Part shown: in pieces, positions 45,491 to 56,228 of the stretch
Position numbering within the stretch: the stretch's first letter is position 1
How the letters are laid out: every line of letters starts with the position of its first letter
DNA from: Cadophora sp. MPI-SDFR-AT-0126
Taxonomy: Eukaryota; Ascomycota; Leotiomycetes; Helotiales; Ploettnerulaceae
Direction of reading: 5' to 3'
Assembly (NCBI GenBank): GCA_020747065.1
Contig: JAGMVK010000002.1
Coordinates: 3,038,001-3,102,000 of the forward strand
Length of the DNA stretch: 64,000 nt
The notes under the pieces: generated by a model
What the model was told of the DNA's origin: nothing
Databases searched by the model: none
The model's input: only the letters and a program-made list of their open reading frames with translations
Position numbers and translations under genes: made by a program

Positions 45491-48306
45491 CGTAAAGTAT
45501 AAAAATTCTCTATAATGTTTTGAAAGTTAAATTATATGGCCATTCTAAAACACCTTCAACCTCTTTTACTAGAAAACCATATTCATGTCGTCGCCGCTAC
45601 GGCTGATTTACAAAGGGTCTCATTTAATAGCGAAACGTACTTTTTCTCATCACCGCTTTATCTTTAGGCTCTCAGTGATTTTAATACCTATAAATGATCT
45701 CATTCGAGCTCTTAAGCCCCCTAACCATATAGGAAGTCGTTGTTAGCCTTACTGCTGCTGTGGCGTGTAAATCTCTACATGATCGCCACGCGATTCGGTA
45801 CCTCAGATCGAAGCGAATGACGATCTTGGTGGGGAGCAGCCCCGCCCACCCCGCGTAATCTCCTGCCTGAGATTCATGGCTGCATAATCGAACTCCAAGG
45901 ATCGGAAGGTAAATTAAGGATCCTAGATTCTGTTTTTATCATCCACCTCTATTCCTTCAGCTTCCATTGCAGCGACAGAGACAAATCATGCTCAACCGAA
46001 ATTGACTTCGAATATGATATGCCTATGGCTTCCAGAATTCCAGCTTACTGTAAGCGACTGGCCGGTCTTGCGCGCTTCCAGTGATGTACGACAATGTCGT
46101 TGACGTGAGGCTGCCTCAGCTGGAGCCTGCCAGCCTCAACAAGACGCTTTCTCCAACCTCACTCCGCATCTATATTGATTCGATAGCTTAACAACTACCC
46201 GAAACCCTACCCCACTGCGACCCTCGAACCTTTCGAATAATGCGTCTGCTACAGTCTGACGACGACGGCAATTTCAGCCTGACCGAATTCTTTGACGACG
46301 ACATACCCAAGTATGCTATACTTTCACACAGATGGGAAGCGGGGGAGGTCACTTTTGCAGATCTGATGAATGGCACTGGCAAGGACAAGACTGGCTACGG
46401 TAAGATAGAGTTCTGCGGAAAACACGCCAGGAGTGACGGCCTGGAATACTTCTGGGTGGACACATGTTGCATCGACAAAGCGAGCAGCGCCGAGCTCTCT
46501 GAAGCTATCAACTCGATGTTTCGCTGGTACCAGAAAGCGACTAGATGCTACGTCTACTTATCTGATGTTTCGGTACGAAAGCGGAAGGCAAGTGATACGT
46601 TTGCCGAGTGTTCTTGGGAATCTGCGTTCCGAGCAAGCAAATGGTTTACACGAGGCTGGACTTTACAAGAACTCCTTGCTCCAAGATCAGTTGAATTCTA
46701 TTCCCGGGAAGGCAAGAATCTAGGTAATAAGAGAACCCTCGAGCAACAAATCCACGAGATTACAGGAGTCCCTGCCATAGCGCTTCGAGAAAACTCCCTC
46801 TCCCAATTCGACGTCGATGAATGATTCTCGTGGGCAAAAAGCCGACAAACTACACGCGGAGAAGACAAGGCATATTCGCTCTTTGGGATCTTCGATGTCC
46901 AGATGCCACTTCTTTATGGCGAAGGAGTAGTCAAGGCGTTTCTGCGGCTCCGGGAGGCAATTGACAGACCTTTGAAGAGTAAGTCCTATCCTAACGACTG
47001 ATGCCGAACGCACCTCCTGGCAAGTCGCAAAGGTCCAAGCCGACCCCGCGCTAATGACGTCCCGACCCGCAGAACGACCAGAGACTCCACCGAACCCGTC
47101 GATCGTCATACCCTTTAGTCGCGACGCAGACTTCGTCGAGCGAGGGATACTTGATCAGATTCACCAGAAATGCGCTGTCTCAGGATCTCGGACCGCGCTC
47201 GTTGGCTTGGGCGGCGTCGGGTAAGCGCAAACGCCTTTATTAATATACATTGCTGACTGTTTTAAAGCAAATCGCAACTCGCAATCGAATACGCCTATCG
47301 AACTCGAGACCGCTCGCCGGAGACATGGGTGTTTTGGGTCCACGCAAGTAACGCTGCCCGGTTTGAGCAGAGCTTTCGAGATGTTGCAGACCGTGTCAAG
47401 ATCCCAGGGCGGCAGAACCCAACGGCTAATATTTTCCAGCTAGTGTACGACTGGCTGTGTGACGAAAGGAAAGGGAAGTGGGCTCTACTACTTGATAATG
47501 TGGACGATGCTGGCTTCCTCGTCGAGGCTCGAAGGACTGGGCAAGATGGGCAAACAAACGGCATAGAGAGCGGGAACCCACGGTCGCTCGTGTCCTACCT
47601 TCCGCAGTGTCCGCATGGATCGATTGTCATAACGACGCGGAGTGAAGATGAGGCTCTGGAATTAGTCGAGCCGCGCGACATTATCACAATCGAACCGATG
47701 AGATATGAAGATGCGCTGAAGCTTTTCGAGACCAAGCTGGGAGGGGATGACGACAGCAGTGATAAAGCCGATGCTACTGCTGAGCTTCTAGTAGCTCTTG
47801 AGTTCATGCCGCTTGCTATCGTCCAGGCAGCTGCATACATCTTACGGAGGAAACCACGATATTCCGTACGAGAGTATCTTCAGAGCTTTCGGGAGAGCGA
47901 TCTTAAGAGAACGAGTCTTCTGGACTACAATGGCAAGCAGCTCCGTCGAGACAAGGAGGCGAAGAATTCGATCATCGTCACATGGCAGATATCGTTTGAT
48001 CACATCCGCAAGGTTAGATCATCGGCGGCTGATTTACTGTCGCTCATGAGCTTTTTCGACCGGCAAGGAATCTCGGATACCCTACTCCAAAATCGAAGTG
48101 AGCAGATGATATCGAGGCCAGACCATAGGGAGAGCGCGGATGGTAACTGTGTTGGTAGTGATACTACTGACAGTGATGACGACGACAAAGATTTCGTATC
48201 ACAGTCTTCTATGGGCGATAAGTTCGAAGAGGATGTCTCAGTCTTGCGAAATTACTCGTTCATCTCCGTTAACGCCAGTGGCACTACACTCGAAATGCAC
48301 GGACTA

Positions 48307-48552
48307 ACGTCCCTCCCTGCGTAGCGAGACACCCTGCGTGGCGAGACAGACCAATTAAATTGGACGAATTACGAAATCGACAGATCGCTATATTAAGAGG
48401 AATAATGTGACGAATATTTTACTAACTCTAGATATAAGTAATTTTTATTGTTGTTGGTTTAAAAGAGAAATTACGAAGAAAACTTCAGAATCCTTGCGAT
48501 TTCATTGGTCTGTCTCGGCACACAGGGTGTCTCGCTTAGCAGGGAGGGACGT
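48307..48552. mobile_element. MITE, 246 bp, inserted in the NLR coding region
   Basis: The left end ACGTCCCTCCCTGCGTAGCG and the inverted right end ACGTCCCTCCCTGCTAAGCG extend as TIRs of about 49 bp to GACCAAT. TA is duplicated at 48305-48306 and 48553-48554. Removing the element and one TA restores the reading frame exactly. Internal tandem 17-bp units CCCTGCGTAGCGAGACA and CCCTGCGTGGCGAGACA are seen. Same family as 42694-43051 (shared GACCAATGAAATCGCAAGGA). Confidence 0.92.
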
Positions 48553-48935
48553 TAGTGCAGTTAGCAACGCGAAAATGGCTTGAAGCTCACGGACAGACAG
48601 AGAGGTGGAAACAGCAATTTATCAGGAATCTTTGCGTAGTGCTTCCAACGGGAGAGTACGAGAACTGGGAGAAGTGTCAGGCACTTTTCCCACACGCACA
48701 ATCGGCAGCAGCACAGAGGCCGAAAGAACCAGATTCTCTACCGGAATGGGCTTCAGTACTATATAAGGCAGCATGGTACGCGTGGAGAATGGGAAAAGGC
48801 GTAGAGACAGAGAGCATGGCGGTTCAGGCGATGAAGGCCAGAAAAAAGATTTTCGGTCAAGAGCACAACGACACGTTAAGCAGTATGGCAATGGTAGGCT
48901 TGGCTTATAAGCTTCGAGGGAAATGGGCCGATGCC

Positions 48936-49313
48936 GAAGAGCTAGAGGTGCAAGTGATGGAGACTCGCAAGACGAAACTCGGCGCCGACCATCCTTCCAC
49001 GCTGACGAGCATGGCCAACCTCGCGGCGACATACTGGAATCAAGGCCGGTGGAGTACTGCCGAAGAGCTGTTTGTGCAAGTGATGGAGACTCGCAAGACG
49101 AAACTCGGCGCCGACCATCCTTCCACGCTAACGAGCATGGCCAACCTCGCGTCGACATACCGGAATCAAGGCCGGTGGAGTGATGCCGAAGAGCTGGATG
49201 TGCAAGTGATGGAGACAAGCAAGACGAAACTCGGCGCCGACCATCCAGACACGCTGAGTAGTATGAATAACTTGGCGTTCACGTGGAAGGAAAATGGCAA
49301 AGAAACAGAAGCC
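48936..49313 (+). repeat. Three tandem 126-bp TPR-coding repeats
   Basis: Units start GAAGAGCT at 48936, 49062 and 49188, exactly 126 bases apart, and differ at few positions. Each encodes a 42-residue TPR (motifs KTKLGADHPSTLTSMANLA and YWNQGRWSTAEEL). A more diverged unit follows and one precedes. Such high identity suggests recent repeat turnover in the recognition region. Confidence 0.9.
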
Positions 49314-49421
49314 GTGAGACTTATGGAAGAGTGTGTACGAGTACAGAAACGTGTCTTGGGACTTGATCATCCAGATTCTATATCATCTTGTAAAACTCTA
49401 GATGCATGGAAGGCTGAGTAA

Positions 49422-50076
49422 GTGGATATTGTATTGCCAATGCAAAGAAAGTACTGAGATAGGTGAATTTCATACATTTTCAAGCGTAATATGACAACTT
49501 GACATAAATATGTACAATGGAATTAATCGTTTATAATTTAAAAGTACTCAGCATGGATGTATGCCTCCATCGCAGGTAAATGTCACATGTCCTTATGAGG
49601 CAGGGCTTGGGGAAATGCAAGCCCGGATCCGGGGACTTTGCCCACGCAATGGCTAAGCTGGATGTGGCGTTAGCCTCTCCAGTCCCTTGTAGCTTTTATG
49701 CCTAAGGCGTGACACAAGAACTCCGTAGTGTGTTCCCCACCAAGATCGTCCCTCGCTTCCATCCGAGGTACTGATCCGCGTGGCGACCTTGCATGAATTT
49801 GGACGCCACAGCCGCCTTAACGCTGTTAACGATCTCCCGCATAGGGGAAAGCTTAAAGAACTCGCCTGAGACCCTTCAATGAGTTTAATGATAGTGTAAG
49901 CTTAGTGGTGCAGCTATAGTAAAGAAAGTCTGTTACGTTACCAAAGGAGACTCTTTACAAATCAGGTGTAGGGCGACGACGTGAACATGATTTTTTCAAT
50001 CGGAGACGTTTGAGGTGTGCGGGAGTGGTTACAGAAAACAAATTCCAAAAAATTGGACGAGATATTCCGGTGCGCA
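49422..50076. other. Downstream flank of the NLR inside the TIR segment
   Basis: No open frame with a motif. Likely the 3' untranslated region plus spacer, GC-richer around 49590-49830 and AT-richer near the right TIR. Confidence 0.4.
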
Positions 50077-50156
50077 TAGATTTTATGATGCTTGAAGTCA
50101 ATGTACCTGTTTGATTTTCCGGCACGTAAGGTTTTCCGTTACGCAGGGATGGACGT
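50077..50156 (-). repeat. Right TIR of the NLR-bearing segment
   Basis: Inverted match of the left TIR. The two 17-bp units here read CCCTGCGTAACGGAAAA and CCTTACGTGCCGGAAAA on the minus strand. Confidence 0.8.
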
Positions 50157-50221
50157 TATTCGATTTCACTTCGCAGATTTACAACACAGGCTAATAGGTA
50201 CTAGAGGTTACCGATATACGG

Positions 50222-50518
50222 TTGTATCGATGGGAAACGCGTTTCATCGATCCTAACACTGGTCGATCGTGGACAGATGGCTACAAAATCAAAACTTTCC
50301 TTAGCACCCCTCCTGCGCTAGATAGCGTTTATCTTGAATATAGCTTGGGGCCGCCTTTGCCGAGTCTAGAGATGTTTTTTACATTTAGGTTCGCGGTTGA
50401 CATCCCTACACCTAAGCGCGTACTTGAAAGCGACGAATCTGAGGCGGCACCTAGAAAGTCTGAAGTTGCGGCTAGACGGCACATGGAAGCCATTGGAGCA
50501 GCAGGTGAATCAGAGTAA
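50222..50518 (+). CDS. Hypothetical protein, about 98 aa, possibly first exon of a longer gene
   Basis: Starts MYRWETRFIDPNTGRSWTDG just outside the right TIR. It is charged toward the C-terminus (LESDESEAAPRKSEVAARRH). A second frame downstream (about 50559-50774: ELLRRSNQMEIAMSEAIYKM, then WKKWLPSFLTMV) is also protein-like and could be a further exon, but I found no splice pair that keeps phase. No family recognised. Confidence 0.4.
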   Translation: MYRWETRFIDPNTGRSWTDGYKIKTFLSTPPALDSVYLEYSLGPPLPSLEMFFTFRFAVDIPTPKRVLESDESEAAPRKSEVAARRHMEAIGAAGESE

Positions 50519-50774
50519 ATTCTATAGATCAGTGGGGGGTACCGAAGAATAACTAACGATTGAGGAATTGCTGCGAAGGAGTAATCAGATGGAGATAGCA
50601 ATGTCGGAGGCCATTTATAAGATGAGATGGATGGTGTGGAAGAAATGGCTTCCTTCTTTTTTGACTATGGTACACGAAACAAGCAAACGTAGAAATGGAC
50701 ACCGGGGGATAATTCGAGAACACGATTGGGAATGTATGTTGGTTCCACCAGCTACGCCCGACCATGGTTTGTAA

Positions 50775-52133
50775 CGCATGCGGCTTCATGTTGACGACGC
50801 TTTGCCCAGGCGCAGTCAATAGATGGTCGATTGTTCGGTGATATTGGTGAAAGAGCATCAAGTTCAAGGCTTTGTAATCTTCAAAAGGCAGTTATATCAA
50901 TATAAGCTAGCTGTTATAGGGAAGCAGGTAGGTTCATCGCTAGTCCAAAAAGGCTGACTGCCATAATTCTAAACATGACTGATCCCAGCTTATGAGCAAT
51001 CGTTGTGAACATATACATTTTACTTCCTTCGCGGGGTACGTTTCGCTTGCTGATCAGTTTTGTGGACCTGGACTTGGTATGCATATCTGGCTGCAAGCTA
51101 GGTTTGACTAAATAGTCCCCTGGAGTTGCGGATTCTGTGGAATATGTATCCATGATGATTTGGCTGAAAGCGAGATGTTTTAGCATTGACTATAGGAATT
51201 TTGATGATGTCTGACTACTTGTAGCAAGGCCCCTGAACTCAGACAGTGCAATATGAAGTAGCCTCTTCGATTCCCATAATGCGGCGTGTGCGAGGTATAT
51301 TCTTCGGCTATCTAAAGCATGTCAGCATTTGCAGTTGACCTTTCAGTTGGTGAGCGAATGGAGGTGAAGGAATATGCTTGTCATCAACGCTGGCGAAGAC
51401 TTCAACATGACTTGCATGGTTATTGTTGCATACTGCACTGTACCGCAGGGCTGATTTCTTGATTTGTTTATGAGAACTAAGAGTCAGACCCTTAGAACTT
51501 AAATATCTTTAGAATTGCGATTCAAGACATTTTGTATCATTTTGATGTTCTGGCACAATTACTGTATATGCTTATTGCACCCGGGAGGCTTGACGGAAGA
51601 GACCAGGGGTTTAAACACCCGAAATAATGTCCTGGCATTCCTGGATTGTACTGTACTGTGGTAAATGCGCAGACTCTGCTCATTTTGCAGTAATTCCTCC
51701 CTGTATTAGAATCATTATCTCTCGCCCCAACGCGCCCCAGGCTTTGCCCGCGTCACGGTCTTGACTAAACGCGGGCAGCTTGATGCCGGATTTCGTTGGC
51801 CACGTACTCAGTCAATCATAACAATATACCTGAATAAGGAGTTAGTGTATATTTCGATATGGAGCTCTAGAGATCCTTGTGTTTGGGACACATCAACAAG
51901 ATCAGATAATTTTGGCAATTAGGGTAACCGGACATTCATCCGCATCAGGGGTTTGCTGGTTGCATTTTCATAAGGAAACATTTGAAACAATGGTAAGATT
52001 AGAGAAGAAGATTTATAACAAAAGGAGTAAGTGCATAATGCTAAAACAGAAGAGCCTACAGTGCAATGAAATTCTATCGACCAACCGTTACGCCATAATT
52101 GTGCTCCACATGATCAGATTATAGCATGACAGA
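50775..52133. other. Intergenic, no supportable gene
   Basis: Only short motif-free frames on both strands. Confidence 0.35.
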
Positions 52134-55100
52134 TCAGGACCGGCGTCTTTTGGGTGTGTTGTTATTTTGGCCGTGGAAACGTCTTTTAGCAACCTTTGAA
52201 GCTCCTTTACATTCACGTGCGAGTCTGGTGAGATCATCTGGTTCAGTAGGTCCGTGATCTGCACGACCAAAAGGATTATTCCACCCTTGCGCTTCTAGCA
52301 GTCCGTTGACTGTAAAAGGTGATGCGCTTATATTTCGACCTTCGCTCATAGATTGCTTGTTATTACCAATGCGGAGAGAGATAGGAATCAAGCTGTCAAG
52401 ATCTCGAACTCTCAGCTCTACTTTGACTCGGAAGAGTTTGGTGGCTGGATCAATATTTGCCGGGCTATTAATAGGACCTGACAGAGGACGATGTGCAACA
52501 TAAAACTTTGACCCGTCCTCTGTTAGACTATTGAGAAATCTGAGAAGTTTGTCGTCCTCTTTGTGACCTGGGCCTATGATACATAAGATCTGGCCCTGGC
52601 AACTAATGTGGCTCCTGTTTCTAATTGGCCTTGAGGTCAGCTCGAAGTAAAATAATGTAGAGATAAGACATTCTGCGAGTTCATCTAAAGATTTGCTCTT
52701 TGTGTACTGTTTCCTTGTCTCGAATTTGAGAGGTGCCATGGTGCTGACATCGTCCAGAGCAGGGGTCTTTCCTTGAAGCTGTGTATTGAGACGAAAGTAT
52801 CGGTTCTTGATCTCTTCAGCTGCGCGGTTCCATTGGTTAGGGAGATCGTAAAACTTCTGGCCATCCATTGTGCTTAAGAAAGATTCTAAGCATCTTGTGA
52901 TGAAGCCGCTGCGCCAGAGTCCCCGAGGTTGCTGTACGTCGTGGAGGGCAGTAGCCATTGGAATTTCCGCACGGCTCAAGTCAGTAGGGATTACCGGCGA
53001 GCTAAACAGAGGCGATGTCTCCGTGGGAGATGTGCCATTCATATTAACATCTTCATCGACCTGGTAACCCGTTCCCAAAGAAAGAACAACGTCTGGTTCA
53101 ACGATTGTAGGCCATAAGGCACGCGCCTCGGAGATAGCAATGTCAATGGGATTGTTCCTCCATAATCCACCATCTTGAAAAGTACCAACACCGTCAATGT
53201 GGTGTGGCCTGAAGTACCTATGAGTATGTTAGTATCTGGTTTAGCATGTTGGCGCCTCGTATCATACCATGGCGCGGCGGAAGTGCACCTGGCCCTACAA
53301 ATTTTGTCAGTTTCTTCAAATGTGTAAAGTATTTTAAGCACTAACGCTTCCCATACGCGAACTCGATTAGAACTGTCGTCTGACAGCACATGTCGGTATC
53401 CTTAACAGAAATTAGCCAGGTTTTATGATGCATGAGCATACGTACCAGACCCCGACAGTCGGGAACCAATACCATTATAATTGGCAAAGACCAATTCTGC
53501 ATTGGGAACTCCTGTTACTGTGATTCCAACCTTAGCTCCCCTGGATGTTGCTGCAGAGTGGTCCATTAGCGATACCTCATCTCCAAACTGAGTACGAAGA
53601 GCTTCTTCAAGGTTATGAGCCGAGTATAGAGAATCTGCGAAGTAGGATATGAGCAGTTCCCTCAGACGAGAGAAAATGGAAATTGAAGACACAAATCCAC
53701 GATCAAAAGCTTTGTGAGAAAGGTTTTCAAAAACCTTCACACATTCTGTCACTGGCAAGCCGTTTAAGAACATAGCCATAATGATGAGCCCGCCTGAGAC
53801 ATTTAGTACAAGATAGTAGCTATAGGTGATAACTTACCCGAGCTGGTTCCAAATGCGACATCAAAAAGATCTTGAACGGGGAATTCAGGCAGGTACGGCT
53901 TGAGTTTCTGCTCCAACAGCAACAGAGACTGCAGTGGGATGACTCCACGAACACCACCACCATCTATTCCAAGCACGTTCACACCTTTGGTCTTAGGTTT
54001 GAATCCAAATTGTGCCCCCTGGGTATCTTGGGAGCAAAGAAAACAGGACTGGACAGTGAACCTGTGCGGATCGTTATCTAAGACAGTGCCAAAACGTTGA
54101 ATATCAATTCCACAGAAAGAATGTCCACATGGTAGACCGTACTCTGGTCTTCTGCAAAGACACATCAGACAAGTGGAATCACTGTGAATGTCCTTCCAAG
54201 TATCTTTAAATGACAAAACGGTGTGCCTGTGTGATTGTTTAAAGTCTTCGCGACTGTTCACAAATTTTGTCATGTACAGCTCGCCGATTACTTCCTCTAT
54301 GGAGAGAACTGCCGTTCTTGTCGCTCGTGAGAATACTTCCATGGCTTTTCTCCATGAAGTCTGATAGAGAGTTTGGAAAATCTTGACCGGATCAAAACCT
54401 ATTGAAGTTGTTAAGTTAGCGCTTCATCAGGTATATTACGTGAACTCACCATGCATTCCAGGAGGAAAGCTATCGAGCAATATACAGGAAGCAACAACTG
54501 GTAGTGCGAATCTATTAATCTCTTCGGCAGTCTGGAATTGCTTCACAAAATCAAGAAGATGTCGTTTAAAATGAAGGGATACTGGGTTTGACAGCCGGGA
54601 AGCCCTGATAAAATTAAAGTGCTTCCCAGTATTTTGAATGAAATGATTATAAGCATAATCGAAAAAGGCATTGAAATGTTTCCCTACGAAGTGCATTCGT
54701 TGCTCGATTCTGGAAAACCGAACCGCGTCTGATTCATTGAGCAAGCGATCCTTAAGAGGTAAGTAGCAGAACTCCTCGCGGATCTGATCATTTGTAAAGA
54801 GATGATGGATACCAACATAGGAGAATGCTTCGTTAATTGGCCTTGTTGTCTTCTTCCTTAACAACCGGGAAAATTTCGTCTTCCAGCGACTTTCCCAACA
54901 CTTGTCAGACTTAGTAGTCGTGGAATCCTCAACAACTATAAGTAACCTTGGGTAGCAAAAGGGAGGAAGAGAGCGGTTGCTAAAGTTATTGAGCCACAGT
55001 GCTATAAAGTCTGCGATGCTGGCCAAACCACCAAAATCAGATAGAAAGAGACAGACAATATCTGTGAAGGGGCTTAACAGATTGGCGTAGATATTTGACA

Positions 55101-55488
55101 AAGTGCCGTTGAGATCATCTCCAGCCCACTGGAGGTTCTGGCTAACAGGTTCAAGATCTGAGCATTGTTCAGTGTCTCTTACATTGTTTTCGACGTTGGG
55201 AATCGGTCCATCCGCGAATAACAGAGGTCTACGGCTTTGTATGCTTTGAGCTCCCGCATCTAGACGGAGATGGATCTCTCCACAATGACGGCCATTTCGT
55301 TTGGACCTTAGAGGTGTCGCTAGGTAACGCAAGGCTTTACTCTTGGAGGACTTGCCGACGAAGAGTATCAAGCTCGGCTCGCCATGTGTCTGACTTAGGA
55401 TCTCACCAAGGCGTGGCGTTTTTTGCAGAGCTACCTCCTTGTCTCGAAGATAGGGCTCTAACCAGAGGGTATGCTGTTCGCTTCTCAT
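52134..55488 (-). CDS. Patatin-like phospholipase, 1037 aa, five introns
   Basis: A Ser-Asp dyad lipid acyl hydrolase. Exons I assign: 55488-54450, 54398-53838, 53793-53446, 53400-53346, 53294-53268 and 53217-52134. All introns are 44-51 bp and the total is exactly in frame. A ~450-residue N-terminal part is unrecognised. A Cys/His cluster CLMCLCRRPEYGLPCGHSFC (near residue 435), with a later CFLC pair, resembles a RING or half-RING finger. Patatin follows: oxyanion loop GIDGGGVRG (about 488), catalytic Ser in GTSSGG (about 533, codon restored by splicing) and Asp in FQDGGLWRNNP (about 689). The basic C-terminus (KVAKRRFHGQNNNTPKRRRS) looks like a nuclear signal. All catalytic motifs are intact. 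Patatin domains also occur as effector domains of fungal NLRs, but this protein has no NB-ARC. Confidence 0.9.
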
Positions 55489-55742
55489 GATTATTATGTT
55501 GGCGGAGTACTGTAACCTGTCTTCCTACGAAATAAATACAACTGGTTTATATGCATTTGAGTTCAGTATTCAATTAGTATAAACCAAATCGATATTTTTA
55601 GTTTGAATGGCTGACATTCTGAATTGGCAGAAAGAAAACATCTGATGACATATGGTCGAGATATCCAAAAATAGAAGCTATACACAGAAATAGAAACTCA
55701 AATATACGGATCCGATGTCTGGTTAAATCTACTTTGTGTGCA

Positions 55743-56039
55743 ATGCATATTGTACCTGAAACTACAATGGCCCTCGATCCTCCAAGAGATTCCAGGCGGC
55801 GAACAGAAACAGCAAACGTTTTCAAGGTGCAGACTGGTACGCCGATCATAGATAGACGTGTTGAAAGGAGTAGTGCCAATCGGCTGAAACGAGAAGTTAT
55901 TTCTCTGAAGGTAGAGAACCAGAATCTCCGCCAGGAGCTCCTGGAGTTGCAGTTGCAAATGCAGCAGCAGAAAATGAAGATATTGGCAGCTTTAGGTGAA
56001 TCTATAGGGGATTCAGGAGTTCCGAAAGGTTTTTTTTGA
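55743..56039 (+). CDS. Small basic/coiled-coil protein, about 98 aa
   Basis: The central segment RRVERSSANRLKREVISLKV followed by ENQNLRQELLELQLQMQQQK has leucines at heptad spacing after a basic patch, a bZIP-like layout but without the N-x7-R signature in the usual register. The start may be MHIVPETTMALD or the internal MALDPPRDS. It lies 254 bases upstream of the patatin gene and is transcribed away from it. Confidence 0.45.
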   Translation: MHIVPETTMALDPPRDSRRRTETANVFKVQTGTPIIDRRVERSSANRLKREVISLKVENQNLRQELLELQLQMQQQKMKILAALGESIGDSGVPKGFF

Positions 56040-56228
56040 GATATTTCATAGCTACTTACAAGCAAGATCTTAATTGGGCCGTTTGTCCTTCATACGGGCT
56101 ACTGTGCTTACAATATCAAGTGGTTCGCACATGATCATGGAGCAGAAGAGATCACAGTTTCTGAATGCAAAGTTTGACACATTTGACACACCGTTATATA
56201 TGCAAAGGTATTCAAATATTATGTCTAA

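Larger units (their letters stand above)
46240..49421 (+). pseudogene. HET-NB-ARC-TPR NLR, broken by one TGA and a MITE insertion
   Basis: A fungal NLR of the heterokaryon-incompatibility type. HET domain from the ATG at 46240 (MRLLQSDDDGNFSLTEFFDD; YAILSHRWEAGEVTFADL; LEYFWVDTCCIDK; RWFTRGWTLQELLAPRSVEF). A TGA at 46822-46824 stands where CGA (Arg) is expected; the frame then resumes with DKAYSLFGIFDVQMPLLYGE. Introns: 46979-47024 and 47221-47267; the second splits the P-loop and restores LVGLGGVGKSQLAIEYAY. Walker B is KWALLLDNVDD, followed by GSIVITTRSEDEA and MPLAIVQAAAYI. A MITE (48307-48552) interrupts MHGL/VQLATRKWL. The C-terminus has TPR units with three almost identical 42-residue copies. 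Two lesions argue it is silent, unless the MITE is spliced or excised. Confidence 0.88.
45411..50156. mobile_element. 4.75-kb TIR-bounded segment carrying an NLR gene and no transposase
   Basis: The left end ACGTGCATCCCTGCGTGCCG and the right end (inverted) ACGTCCATCCCTGCGTAACG match through about 80 bases, including the inner CAGGTAC(T/A)T(C/T)GACTTCA(G/A)GCATC. TA flanks both ends (45409-45410, 50157-50158). With the segment and one TA removed, the flanks join to a near-palindromic GTCGAAC-TA-TTCGAT, as expected for an insertion site. The only gene inside is the HET-NB-ARC-TPR NLR. No transposase is present, so mobilisation would need a protein supplied elsewhere. The alternative is two unrelated TIR ends that happen to face each other. 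Confidence 0.7.

Noticed and set aside
48622..49218. 198-codon minus-strand frame opposite the TPR repeats
   Set aside because: Its internal repeats simply mirror the 126-bp TPR repeats on the plus strand.
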